A stretch of DNA of 64,000 bases, taken from Pseudoclavibacter sp. CFCC 11306 (GTDB lineage: Bacteria; Actinomycetota; Actinomycetes; Actinomycetales; Microbacteriaceae). The position numbers were made by a program, and so were the translations under genes. The stretch spans positions 186,001 to 250,000 of the forward strand of contig NZ_WBKF01000002.1 of NCBI RefSeq assembly GCF_008831235.1, given 5' to 3'. The notes beneath the pieces were generated by a model that did no database searches, was not told the DNA's origin, and saw nothing but the letters and a program-made list of their open reading frames with translations. Shown here one piece after another: positions 40,304 through 49,013 of the stretch (the first letter of the stretch is position 1; each line of letters begins with the position of its first letter).

Positions 40304-43132
40304 TCACACCCGATGTCCGCTGACACGAGCGAAGCCTTCGCGGGCCAGGCCCATCACGATCATCGCGGCGATCGGCGGCAGCCAGAGCATCGGTGACAGA
40401 GGCGAGGTGCCGAAGAAGGCGCCGACGAACGGTACGTAGACGATCACCAGCATCACGGCGATCGCGAGCAGGCATGACAGCCAGAACCATCGGTTGGTCA
40501 GCTGGTGTCGGCTGAAGATGCCGTGCACGCTGCGACGATGCATGATGTTGACCAGCTGCGTGAGCAGAATCGTGGCGTAGGTCACCGTTGTGGCCGCAGC
40601 GATCTGCGCCGCGCTGCCCTCGCCGAGTCCGAGGCCCTGCAGCGGGTAGGCGACCAGATAGGCGAGCGCGGCGAGCACGCCCATGACCGTGCCGCTGAAC
40701 ACGACATCGGTGATCGAGTGCCCCTGCAGAATGCGGGCCTTCGGGTCGCGCGGCGGCCGGCGCATGTTCTCGCCCTCGGCGCGGTCGGAGCCGAGCGCCG
40801 AGATCGGGATGATCTCGCCGAGCACGTCGACTGCCAGGATCTGCAGCACGTTGATCGCGAGCGGCATGCCCAGCAGCGTCGTCAGCGCCAGGCTGATCAT
40901 GTTGACCACGAACTCGCCCACGTTCGAGGTGAGGCAGCTGAGCACGCCGCGAGAGATGTTCGTGTAGATCGTGCGCCCCTGCCCGATGGCGTGCACGAGG
41001 GTGGCGAAGCTGTCGTCGAGCAGCACGACCTCGGCCGCCTGCTTGGCCACGTCGGTGCCGGTGCGTCCCATGGCCACCCCGATGTTGGCGCTGCGCAGCG
41101 CTGGCGCGTCGTTGATGCCGTCGCCGGTCACCGCGACCACGTGTCCGCTGTCGCGCACCAGGTTCACGATGCGCATCTTGTCTTCGGGAGCCACTCGGCT
41201 GAAGACCACGCCTCCGCCCAGTGCGTGCCGCAGCACCTCGGCGTCGGGCATGGCGTGCAGCTGGTCTCCGGTCACCACGGCGAGGTGGCCGGCCTGGTCG
41301 GCGAGCCCGGCCATCTTGGCGATCGCGCCGGCGGTGAGCGCCGAGTCGCCGGTCACGATGCTCACATTGATGCCGGCGGCGCGTGTCTCTGCCATCGCGT
41401 CGGGCACCTCGTCGCGCAGCGGGTCCCGCATGCTCACGAACCCGAGCAGCAGCAGATCGTGCTCGATGTCGTCGATGCCGAGCGTCGAGAACGGCGAGTC
41501 GGCTGAGTCGGCCGGGCCGGTGGATGCCGCTGCGACGAGCGAGGTCACGTCGCGCACGGCGAAGGCCAGGTTGCGCAGCGCCTGCCCGGCGGCCTGACGC
41601 TGAGCGTCGAGGAAACGACGCCGATCGTCGTCGGTGATCGGGCGCACGGTGTCGCCGTCGAGCACCCGTGTGCACACGTCGAGCAGCGACTCCGGCGCGC
41701 CCTTGACGTAGGCGATGTGGCGAGCCGGGCTCGCCCCGACCACGCGACGCACCGAGGTCATCCGTTTGCGTTCTGAGTCGAAGGGCAGCTCGTGCTCTTC
41801 GATGCGGTCGTGCTGCAGCTGGTCGAGGTCGACACCGGCCTTGACGGCGAAGGGCAGCAGTGCGCCCTCGGTGGGGTCGCCGAGCACGTGCCAGTCGGGA
41901 TGCTCGTCATCGGGTGGCAGCAGGCGAGCGTTGCTGGCCAGCACGCCGGTCTCGGCGAATGTGCGCTGCCAGTGCGTCGGGGTGAGACGGGCGCCGTGCG
42001 CGTCGTGGACCTCGCCGGTGGGGGCGTAGCCGCTGCCGGTGACCGTGAACGGCGCGAAGCCGATCTCGGCGCTGACCACGGTCATCTCGTTGCGGGTCAG
42101 CGTCCCGGTCTTGTCCGTGCAGATGACGTGTGTCGCGCCCAGCGTCTCGACCGCGCTGAGCTTCTTGACCAGCGCACGGCGACGCGCGAGCACCTCGGAG
42201 GCCTGCGCAAGGGCTGTGTTCACCTCGGCGGGCAGACCCTGTGGCACGAGCGCGCAGGCGAGCCCCACGGCGAACAGCAGCGCCTCGCGAAAGGGCATCT
42301 GTGCGATCACGGCGAAGACCAGCAGCACGGCTGCGAGTACGGCGACCGTGATTCCGATCACGCGTGCGATCGTCGACATCTCACGCTGCAGCGGGCTGGG
42401 GATCGTCGGAGCCTGATCGCTCAGCTGGGCGATGCGTCCGAGTTCGGTGCGCATGCCGGTGGCGGTCACGACGCCGAACACCTCGCCGGTGCCGATGTCG
42501 GTGCCCGTGAAGAGCAGGTTGCGTCGGTCGGCCAGCGGCACCGGATACTCCAGTGTGGCGACGGTCTTGCGCGTGGGATTGCTCTCGCCGGTCAGTGCGA
42601 ACTCGTTGGCGCTGACCGCCTGCGCCTCGATCACCCGCATGTCTGCGGGCACGGAGTCGCCCTCGGCCAGATGCACGACGTCGCCGGGCACCAGCGTGGC
42701 CGTGTCGACCTCGGTGATGCGCCCGTCGCGCAGCACGTCGGCCGTGGGCGTCACCAGCGCTTCGAGCGCCTGCATCGTGCGTTCGGCGCGAGCCTCTTGG
42801 GCGAACCCGATCGTGGTGTTGATGAGCACCAGGACCACCAGCACGGCGGCGGTCGACCAGTCGCCCAGATAGCTCACGACGACGGCGCATGCGAGCAGCA
42901 GCAGCACGAGCCAGTCGCGAAACTGGGAAAGATAGCGCATGATCGGGCTGACACGACCAACTTGAGCGATGCGGTTGGGGCCGCTCTCGGCCAGCCGGCC
43001 GGATGCCTCGGTCGAACTGAGCCCGGAACGCGACGTGTCGAGCGTCTGCAGTGCCGCGTCGGCAGAGAGCGTGGAGAAATCGGTGGGTGCGGCGGTCATC
43101 GTGCCGGCCGTTGGGGAATCGTTGCTACGCAT
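40304..43132 (-). CDS. Cation-translocating P-type ATPase (P2-like)
   Basis: ATP-driven cation pump, 942 residues and about ten membrane helices. N-terminal cation-ATPase domain (DAALQTLDTSRSGLSSTEA); actuator loop FALTGES (181-184); membrane motif CALVPQGLPAEV (297-301), differing from the PEGLP of Ca pumps; phosphorylation site ICTDKTGTLT (Asp340); KGAPESLL nucleotide site and hinge TGDGINDAPAL. The C-terminal cation-ATPase domain follows. The ion (Ca, Na, K or Mg) is unresolved. ATG 43132 has AGAGG 9 nt upstream; an ATG at 43099 lacks one. Confidence 0.93.
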   Translation of the reverse strand: MRSNDSPTAGTMTAAPTDFSTLSADAALQTLDTSRSGLSSTEASGRLAESGPNRIAQVGRVSPIMRYLSQFRDWLVLLLLACAVVVSYLGDWSTAAVLVVLVLINTTIGFAQEARAERTMQALEALVTPTADVLRDGRITEVDTATLVPGDVVHLAEGDSVPADMRVIEAQAVSANEFALTGESNPTRKTVATLEYPVPLADRRNLLFTGTDIGTGEVFGVVTATGMRTELGRIAQLSDQAPTIPSPLQREMSTIARVIGITVAVLAAVLLVFAVIAQMPFREALLFAVGLACALVPQGLPAEVNTALAQASEVLARRRALVKKLSAVETLGATHVICTDKTGTLTRNEMTVVSAEIGFAPFTVTGSGYAPTGEVHDAHGARLTPTHWQRTFAETGVLASNARLLPPDDEHPDWHVLGDPTEGALLPFAVKAGVDLDQLQHDRIEEHELPFDSERKRMTSVRRVVGASPARHIAYVKGAPESLLDVCTRVLDGDTVRPITDDDRRRFLDAQRQAAGQALRNLAFAVRDVTSLVAAASTGPADSADSPFSTLGIDDIEHDLLLLGFVSMRDPLRDEVPDAMAETRAAGINVSIVTGDSALTAGAIAKMAGLADQAGHLAVVTGDQLHAMPDAEVLRHALGGGVVFSRVAPEDKMRIVNLVRDSGHVVAVTGDGINDAPALRSANIGVAMGRTGTDVAKQAAEVVLLDDSFATLVHAIGQGRTIYTNISRGVLSCLTSNVGEFVVNMISLALTTLLGMPLAINVLQILAVDVLGEIIPISALGSDRAEGENMRRPPRDPKARILQGHSITDVVFSGTVMGVLAALAYLVAYPLQGLGLGEGSAAQIAAATTVTYATILLTQLVNIMHRRSVHGIFSRHQLTNRWFWLSCLLAIAVMLVIVYVPFVGAFFGTSPLSPMLWLPPIAAMIVMGLAREGFARVSGHRV

Positions 43133-43189
43133 CGAACAGAACCTCTTTCCCAAGTGTCCTCTTCTCATGCTAGTGAGCCCAGGATGACG

Positions 43190-43195
43190 TAGTCT
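43190..43195 (+). promoter_or_regulatory. -10 element of araC-type gene (leaderless)
   Basis: TAGTCT ends 6 nt before ATG 43202. On the other strand, TTGCAG (43199-43194) overlaps it and may be the -35 of the ATPase gene, so the divergent promoters would compete. Confidence 0.5.
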
Positions 43196-43201
43196 GCAAC
43201 G

Positions 43202-44056
43202 ATGGTCAGTACACAGACGGCGCATCCCCCGTCGCGTCGATCGATACGCGGCACCTGGCGTCGGGAGCCGAGCACCCACGTGCGCACCGGAACGACGGCG
43301 GCGCCGACCGAACCCGGCTCCTTCACGATTCTCGCCGAGACCGAGGTGGCGCACTCGCCCCAGGAATGGGCCCCGCACTCCCACCCGCACCACGAGCTGG
43401 TCTGGAGTCACGGCGGCACGGTGACGGCACGTGTCGGCGACGCCATGTTCACGGTCTCGGAGGGCTGCGGGCTGTGGATTCCGGCCGGTATGGTGCACGC
43501 TGGGCGGCTGACCGCCGAAGTGGAGTTTCACGATGCCTTCTTCGCTGCAGGGCGCACCCCCGTGGCGTTCGCAGAGCCGACGGTGATCGAGATGAGCCCG
43601 CTGCTGCAGGCCCTGCTCTCACATCTGGTGAGTCCTGGTCTGACCGAGGAGGCGCGGGCCCGGGCAGAGGCAGTGGTGTTCGATGTGCTGCGACCGGCGA
43701 GTCGACAGCTCACCCTGCGCCTGCCGGCCGACGACCGGATCGCCCCAGTCGCCGAGGTGCTGCTGCACGACCCCGCCGACGGGCGCTCGCTCGGGGAATG
43801 GGCGCTCGCGCTGAACATGAGCGTGCGCACGCTCTCGCGCGCCTTTCGCGCCTCGACCGGGCTGTCGTTCGGCCAGTGGCGGCAGTCGCTGCGCATCCAT
43901 CATGCGCTCGCGCTGCTCGACGAGGGGCACGACGTGCAGCGGGTGTCGGCCCGACTCGGGTATGCACAGCCGAGCACGTTCATCGCGACGTTCCGTCGTC
44001 TGATGGGGGTGACGCCGGGCGTCTACGTGGCCGAAAAGCCGTACTCGCTGTCGTGA
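43202..44056 (+). CDS. AraC-family regulator with cupin sensor
   Basis: 284 residues. An AraC-type cupin domain (about 45-120: WAPHSHPHHELVWSHGGTVTARVGD, LWIPAGMVHAGRL) precedes two HTH motifs (about 190-275: SLGEWALALNMSVRTLSRAF and DVQRVSARLGYAQPSTFIATFRRLMGVTPG). It is just upstream of a siderophore-type importer on the same strand and separated by that operon's own promoter, so it may regulate iron uptake, as AraC proteins of siderophore loci do (inference). It could equally control the divergent ATPase. Confidence 0.9.
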   Translation: MVSTQTAHPPSRRSIRGTWRREPSTHVRTGTTAAPTEPGSFTILAETEVAHSPQEWAPHSHPHHELVWSHGGTVTARVGDAMFTVSEGCGLWIPAGMVHAGRLTAEVEFHDAFFAAGRTPVAFAEPTVIEMSPLLQALLSHLVSPGLTEEARARAEAVVFDVLRPASRQLTLRLPADDRIAPVAEVLLHDPADGRSLGEWALALNMSVRTLSRAFRASTGLSFGQWRQSLRIHHALALLDEGHDVQRVSARLGYAQPSTFIATFRRLMGVTPGVYVAEKPYSLS

Positions 44057-44088
44057 AGTCCTGATTGCGGCCAGCTCTTCGCCGTCTC

Positions 44089-44120
44089 TATTCTTTTGTG
44101 CGTGCAGGCAACCCTTACCT
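44089..44120 (+). promoter_or_regulatory. Iron-importer promoter with DtxR/IdeR-like box
   Basis: -10 TATTCT (44089-44094). AGGCAACCCTTACCT (44106-44120) resembles the DtxR/IdeR half sites AGG..A/T..CCT and overlaps the expected transcription start, the usual place for iron-dependent repression. Confidence 0.6.
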
Positions 44121-44127
44121 CCCTCAG

Positions 44128-45015
44128 ATGCAACCACAGTGCGGCTGTGATCTGCGGATGAGGCCAGCGAGGAGCCTGCAGGGCGATCGACTCGTGCTGC
44201 AGTACGGCCGTTCGGTCGCGGTGCACGGCGTCTCGGTACGGCTGCGGCCGGGCCGGGTCACCGCGTTCGTCGGTCCGAACGGCAGCGGCAAGTCGACGCT
44301 GCTGCGCTCGCTGGCCCGGCTGCACGACGTCGCAGAGGGGCAGGTGCTGCTCGGTGACGAGGATGCGCCGGGCACCCCCGTCTCGCTGCTCACCCGTCGC
44401 GACTTCGCCCGCGAGGTGACGCTCTTCGCGCAGACCCATGCCGCCCCGGAAGGGCTCAGCGTCGCTGAGATCGTGGCTTTGGGCAGGCACCCGTACCGCC
44501 GCCGACTCGGTGGACTGAGCGACGACGACCGGCGGGCGATCGACCATGCCATGCAGGTGACCGGGTTGCAGGGCAAGGCGGGTCGCGCCGCCGGAGAGCT
44601 CTCGGGCGGCGAGATGCAGCGTGTCTGGCTGGCCGCGTGTCTGGCGCAGAGCACCGGTGTGGTGCTGCTCGACGAACCCACCAACCACCTCGACCTGCGC
44701 TATCAGGTCGAGACGCTCGATCTGATGCGTGAGCTCGCCGAAGCGCATGACGTGGCCGTCGGCGTCGTGCTGCACGACCTGGAGCAGGCGGCGAGCGTGG
44801 CCGACGAGCTGCTGCTGCTCGACCACGGTCGGGTGCATGCCGAAGGCGAGCCCGACGAGGTGCTCACCGCCGAGCACATCCAGGCGGTCTATGGCATCCC
44901 CGTCGACGTCGGCGTCGACCCGGGCAGCGGTGCGCTGCACATCGATCCGGTCTCCAGACGCCGTCGGCGTCGTGCCTCCATCCCCCGAGAAGAAACCCGA
45001 AAGGATCACGAATGA
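44128..45015 (+). CDS. Siderophore ABC importer, ATP-binding subunit (FecE/FhuC-like)
   Basis: ATPase of an iron-complex importer, 295 residues. Walker A FVGPNGSGKSTLL, Q-loop TLFAQTHAAPEGL, the FecE-type stretch VALGRHPYRRRLGGLS, signature LSGGEMQRVWLAACLAQ, Walker B GVVLLDEPTNHLDL and the switch His in VGVVLHDLEQA. ATG 44128 is the first after the iron box; ATG 44158 is an alternative, and neither has a good ribosome site. The C-terminus has a basic tail (SRRRRRRASIPREETRKDHE). It overlaps the binding-protein gene (ATGA). Confidence 0.92.
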   Translation: MQPQCGCDLRMRPARSLQGDRLVLQYGRSVAVHGVSVRLRPGRVTAFVGPNGSGKSTLLRSLARLHDVAEGQVLLGDEDAPGTPVSLLTRRDFAREVTLFAQTHAAPEGLSVAEIVALGRHPYRRRLGGLSDDDRRAIDHAMQVTGLQGKAGRAAGELSGGEMQRVWLAACLAQSTGVVLLDEPTNHLDLRYQVETLDLMRELAEAHDVAVGVVLHDLEQAASVADELLLLDHGRVHAEGEPDEVLTAEHIQAVYGIPVDVGVDPGSGALHIDPVSRRRRRRASIPREETRKDHE

Positions 45016-46067
45016 TCTCCGCCCCCAGAATCGCCGCTGCGGCGGCAGCGCTGATCGCGGTGTCACTCACCGCGGCCGGCTGCGGCACCACGACGGTCGA
45101 TCAGAGCGACGCATCCGTGTCGCCGGCTTCGCAGAGCTGCGCCGACGACACGACCACGACATCCACCGGCCCCGTCGACCTGACCGACGGCGTCGGCCGT
45201 CAGGTGCACCTCGACAAGCCCGCCGAACGCGTCGCCGTGCTCGAATGGCAGCAGACCGAAGACCTGCTGAGCCTGTGCGCCTCGCCCGTCGCGGTCTCAG
45301 ACCCGGACGGCTACAAGACCTATGTGAGCGCCGAGAAGCTGCCCGATCAGGTGACCGACATCGGCGAGCGAGGTGAGCCCGACCTCGACGCGCTCTACGG
45401 GGCGAACCCCGATCTGATCGTGATCGAGGCGTTCAGCGCCGACGACGAGCTGATCGGCAAGCTCGAGCAGCGCGGTGTGCCCGTGCTCGCGACGCTGGGC
45501 GCCGACGCGGCAGACCCGATCGGCAACATGAAGAAGGTGTTCTCACAGATCGGCGAGGCCACCGGGCGCACGGAGCGCGCCGACCAGGTGATCAAGGAGT
45601 TCGACGACCACCTTGCTGCGGCGAAAGACAAAGTGGCCGACGTCGATCTGCCCACCAAGAGCTTCCTCTTCTTCGACGGCTGGATCGAGGGCGGCAACGT
45701 CGCGATCCGCCCCTATGGCAAGGGCGCGCTCTTCACCGCGCTCGGCCAGCAGCTGGGCCTCGAGCCTGCCTGGACCGACGAGATCAACGCGGCCTACGGC
45801 AGCGGCGGCGTCGACCCGGCCTACGGCCTGGCCCAGACCGACATCGAAGGACTCACCGCCGTGGGCGACGCGAACCTGTTCTACTCCAGTGACGACACGC
45901 CTGACAGCTATGTGACCGAGCTCGAGAAGAGCCCCATCTGGTCGTCGCTGCCCGCCGTGCAGCAGCACCGTTCGCATGCCTTCCCCTCGGGCGTCTGGGG
46001 CGCCGGAGGGCCGCGTTCGAACGAGCAGGCGATCGACGCCTTCGTCGACGCGATCACCCAGGGGTGA
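45012..46067 (+). CDS. Iron-siderophore substrate-binding lipoprotein
   Basis: FecB/FhuD-family periplasmic-type binding protein anchored as a lipoprotein, 351 residues. The signal peptide ends at the lipobox LTAAGC. The fold shows VDLTDGVGRQVHLDKPAERVAVL at the start of the first lobe, PDLDALYGANPDLIVIE, and a second lobe with SFLFFDGWIEGG and FYSSDD near the C-terminus. It delivers ferric-siderophore to the fused permease encoded just downstream; start and stop both overlap neighbours by 4 nt. Confidence 0.93.
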   Translation: MISAPRIAAAAAALIAVSLTAAGCGTTTVDQSDASVSPASQSCADDTTTTSTGPVDLTDGVGRQVHLDKPAERVAVLEWQQTEDLLSLCASPVAVSDPDGYKTYVSAEKLPDQVTDIGERGEPDLDALYGANPDLIVIEAFSADDELIGKLEQRGVPVLATLGADAADPIGNMKKVFSQIGEATGRTERADQVIKEFDDHLAAAKDKVADVDLPTKSFLFFDGWIEGGNVAIRPYGKGALFTALGQQLGLEPAWTDEINAAYGSGGVDPAYGLAQTDIEGLTAVGDANLFYSSDDTPDSYVTELEKSPIWSSLPAVQQHRSHAFPSGVWGAGGPRSNEQAIDAFVDAITQG

Positions 46068-48136
46068 CCGAGCCGCGTCAGCACACAACGACCCCGTCCG
46101 GCATCGCCGGCGGGGTCGTCGTGCTGGGCGGGCTCGCCGTCGCGGTCATGGCGGTCGGCGCCTGGCACCTGACCCAGGGCACCTCGGGCGTCGGCGCTTG
46201 GGATCTGCTGCGGGCGCTCGCCGGGTCTGGCGAGACGGTCGGCGGGGTGCCGCTCGTCGACGTGCTCACCGGGTCGCGCCTGCCCCGACTCTTCGCCGGC
46301 ATCGCGGTGGGCTTCGCGCTCGGCGTCGCCGGCGCGCTGCTGCAGTCGATCACCCGCAACGCGCTCGCCTCGCCTGACACCCTTGCGGTGACCGCAGGCT
46401 CGTACTTCGCGCTCGCCGTCGTCGCCGCATTCGGCATCGCCGTGCCGCTGTGGGCCTCGGGGCTGGTCGCATTCACCGGCGGGCTGCTGGCTGCGGCAGT
46501 CGTGCTCGGGCTGGCCGGCAGCGCGTCGGGCGCGGCCACCACACGGCTCATTCTGGCCGGATCGGCCATCGCCATGGCCCTCGACGCTGCGACCGGCATG
46601 CTGCTGATCCTCTTCAGAGAGAGCACGACCGGGCTCTTCGCATGGGGGAGCGGCTCGCTGGCACAGCTGAATCTCGACGCGGCGATGCGTGCGATGCCGA
46701 TGATTGTCGCCGTGCTCGTCGCTGCGCTGCTGCTCGCTCGGCGCCTCGACGTGCTGCGGCTGGGTGACGACACCGCCGCGTCGCTCGGCATCTCGGTGCG
46801 TGGCACGCGCAGCGTCGCAGTGGTCTGCGCCGTGCTGCTCACCGCCGTGGCCGTCACGCTCGCCGGCCCGATCGCCTTCGTCGGTCTGGGAGCGCCGGTG
46901 GTCGCGCGGCTGATCTCGAGCCGGATGCCGACGTTGCGTCGACACGCGCTGCTGCTGCCCGCCTCGGGGCTGCTCGGCGCGTTCCTGCTGCTCGCAGCCG
47001 ATGCGCTGCTGCGGGCTCTGATGGGGGCGCAGGCGGCGGCCTCGATTCCGACCGGTGTGCCCACCGCACTGCTGGGCGCGGTGGTGATCGTCGTGCTCGC
47101 GCTGCGGCTGCGCGACGCCGGTGCCTCACGGCCGCATCAGCGTGCTCGCTCCGGCCTGTGCACCAGCCGACGGTTCGCGGCGGTCATGGTCGGCAGTCTG
47201 GTGCTGCTGGTCGTGGTGGCGGTCGTCGGTCTGCTGGCCGGCAGCCTCTGGCTTCGGCTGGGCGACCTGGTGCTGTGGGCCCAGGGCGCCGCACCCGACC
47301 TGATCGAGCGAGCGCTCGACGAGCGGTTGCCCCGGGTGGCCGCAGCAGTGCTGGCCGGCGCCGCCCTCGCGCTCTCGGGGTCGGTCGTGCAGGCCACTGT
47401 GCGCAACCCGCTCGCCGAACCCGGCATCCTCGGCATCACCGCCGGTGCCGGGCTGGGCGCGGTCTGGGTCGTGACCAGCGGCGCCGGCGGCCGACCGCTG
47501 CTGATCGGCATGGCCGTGCTCACCGGTCTGGCCACGTTCGCATTCATCGCCGTGCTGGCCTGGCGCGGCGGTCTGCGCCCCGATCGGTTCGTGCTGATCG
47601 GCATCGGCTGCGGCTACGGGCTGACCGCGATCACCACGTTCCTGCTGCTGCGGGCGGATCCCTGGGACACCCCGCGCATCTTCACCTGGCTCTCGGGCAC
47701 GACCTACGGGCGCACGCTCGTCGACGTGCTGCCGGTCGCGATCGCGCTGGTGCTGCTGACGCCGGTGCTCTTCGCCATGCGTCGGCAGCTCGACGTCGTG
47801 TCGATCGACGACGACACTCCCCGTCTGCTCGGCATCGGGCTCGAACGAACACGCCTGACGCTGCTCACGATGGCTGCGGTGCTCGCCGCCGTCAGCGTGG
47901 TCTCGATCGGCGTGGTGGGATTCGTCGGTCTGGTGGCGCCACATCTGGCGCGCTCGATCGTGGGGGCGCGGCATGGCCGCATCATTCCCGTGACGATGGT
48001 CTTCGGGGCGCTGCTGGTCGCGATCGCAGACACGCTCGGTCGCTCGCTGATCGCCCCCTCGCAGATTCCGGCGGGGCTCATGATCGCGCTGGTCGGAGCG
48101 CCCTACTTCGCCTGGCTGATGCGTCGGTCGCGCTGA
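46064..48136 (+). CDS. Fused FecCD iron-siderophore permease (FhuB-like)
   Basis: 690 residues, about twice the length of a single FecCD permease. Two permease domains are joined near residue 350. Half 1 has GSRLPRLFAGIAVGFALGVAGALLQ, NALASPDTLAVTAGSYF and DDTAASLGISVRG. Half 2 has DERLPRVAAAVLAGAALALSG, NPLAEPGILGITAGAGLGAV, GISVR-like LGIGLERTR and VGFVGLVAPHLARSI. The fusion lets one gene serve both halves of the transporter, as in FhuB. The GTG start overlaps the binding-protein stop. Confidence 0.93.
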   Translation: MTEPRQHTTTPSGIAGGVVVLGGLAVAVMAVGAWHLTQGTSGVGAWDLLRALAGSGETVGGVPLVDVLTGSRLPRLFAGIAVGFALGVAGALLQSITRNALASPDTLAVTAGSYFALAVVAAFGIAVPLWASGLVAFTGGLLAAAVVLGLAGSASGAATTRLILAGSAIAMALDAATGMLLILFRESTTGLFAWGSGSLAQLNLDAAMRAMPMIVAVLVAALLLARRLDVLRLGDDTAASLGISVRGTRSVAVVCAVLLTAVAVTLAGPIAFVGLGAPVVARLISSRMPTLRRHALLLPASGLLGAFLLLAADALLRALMGAQAAASIPTGVPTALLGAVVIVVLALRLRDAGASRPHQRARSGLCTSRRFAAVMVGSLVLLVVVAVVGLLAGSLWLRLGDLVLWAQGAAPDLIERALDERLPRVAAAVLAGAALALSGSVVQATVRNPLAEPGILGITAGAGLGAVWVVTSGAGGRPLLIGMAVLTGLATFAFIAVLAWRGGLRPDRFVLIGIGCGYGLTAITTFLLLRADPWDTPRIFTWLSGTTYGRTLVDVLPVAIALVLLTPVLFAMRRQLDVVSIDDDTPRLLGIGLERTRLTLLTMAAVLAAVSVVSIGVVGFVGLVAPHLARSIVGARHGRIIPVTMVFGALLVAIADTLGRSLIAPSQIPAGLMIALVGAPYFAWLMRRSR

Positions 48137-48177
48137 GCGTCACGCCGGGCGGAGGAGCGGGGCCGCAGGCTCAGCGC
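48130..48177. terminator. Inverted repeat spanning two convergent stop codons
   Basis: GCGCTGAGC (48130-48138) and GCTCAGCGC (48169-48177) are a perfect 9-bp inverted repeat with a 30-nt loop. Each arm contains a stop codon of one convergent gene. Bidirectional termination is possible, but there is no T tract. Confidence 0.4.
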
Positions 48178-49013
48178 CCGTGTAGAAAGTCGCCGATGAC
48201 CGTGCTGATCAGCTCGGGGCGTTCGGCGACCAGCGCGTGTGTGGCTCCCGGCACGATGCACAGCTGGGCGCCGGGAATCGACTTCGCGATCAGCAGGGTG
48301 TGCTCGACGGGAACGGCATCGCGATCTGCGGCCATGACGAGTGTCGGGGCGGTGACGGCGCCGAGGTCGGCCGCAGCGATGTGCGGCTCGGTGCGCCAGA
48401 GCTCCATGAGCTTGTCGAGCACCACGTCGACGTGCTCCGGGCCGTCTGGCGAGAGCCGCTGATACCAGTCGCGCTCGCTGCCCGGTTCGACCGTCGGCTG
48501 CTCTTGTTGCGGTTCTGGCTCTGGCTGTGACTCTGGTTCTGGCTCTGGCGACGAGCCCGCCTCGTCGTCCATGTCGAAGGCCGAGGGGTCGAGGTTCGCG
48601 CTGATGGCCACGAGCGAGTGCACCCGCTGCGGATGCCGCATCGCGAGCAGCAGCCCGATGATCGCGCCGTCGCTGTAGCCGACGACATGGGCCTGGTCGA
48701 CGCCCATCGCATCGAGATAGGCGAGCACGTCGTCCACGCCTCGGTCGTAGTCGAACGCTTCGGGAACATCGGCGCTTCGGCCGTGACCGGGCCGCTCGAA
48801 CGCGAGCACGCGATGTTCCGCGGCCAGAGCATCCGCCTGCGGGCGCAGCGATTCGAGCGAGCAGAACCCGCCATGCAGCAGAAGCATCGGGGCGCGCTCG
48901 GCAGAGCCGGCGTCTTCGCCCTCGACGTCGTGCGGGCGGGTGTCTTCGGCATACATCTCGCGGCCGTTGATCGTGAGATGGCCGCTCGTCGTGCGGCGGT
49001 CGGCGCTGGTCAT
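48171..49013 (-). CDS. Alpha/beta hydrolase with acidic low-complexity insert
   Basis: 280 residues. The hydrolase fold is clear: oxyanion region LLLHGGFCSLES, FERPGHGRSADV, nucleophile elbow VVGYSDGAIIGL (Ser about 120), Asp in VMAADRDAVPVEHT and His in VPGATHALVAE. In the cap region (about 155-180) lies an insert of alternating Pro/Glu/Gln (SSPEPEPESQPEPEPQQEQP). The substrate is unknown; a MenH role is possible but unsupported. The start overlaps the stop of the upstream lipoprotein gene (ATGA). Confidence 0.9.
   Translation of the reverse strand: MTSADRRTTSGHLTINGREMYAEDTRPHDVEGEDAGSAERAPMLLLHGGFCSLESLRPQADALAAEHRVLAFERPGHGRSADVPEAFDYDRGVDDVLAYLDAMGVDQAHVVGYSDGAIIGLLLAMRHPQRVHSLVAISANLDPSAFDMDDEAGSSPEPEPESQPEPEPQQEQPTVEPGSERDWYQRLSPDGPEHVDVVLDKLMELWRTEPHIAAADLGAVTAPTLVMAADRDAVPVEHTLLIAKSIPGAQLCIVPGATHALVAERPELISTVIGDFLHGR

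Noticed and set aside
40239-41675. 478-codon Arg-rich minus-strand frame overlapping the ATPase
   Set aside because: Same-strand out-of-frame shadow with about one third Arg; not a protein.
41792-43192. Long plus-strand open frame opposite the P-type ATPase
   Set aside because: His/Gln/Gly-rich antisense translation; the ATPase motifs are unambiguous on the other strand.
48171-49013. Alpha/beta hydrolase as the missing MenH
   Set aside because: It lies 12 kb beyond the men genes, in an operon with a DUF4232 lipoprotein, and carries none of the MenH-specific surroundings I could recognise.
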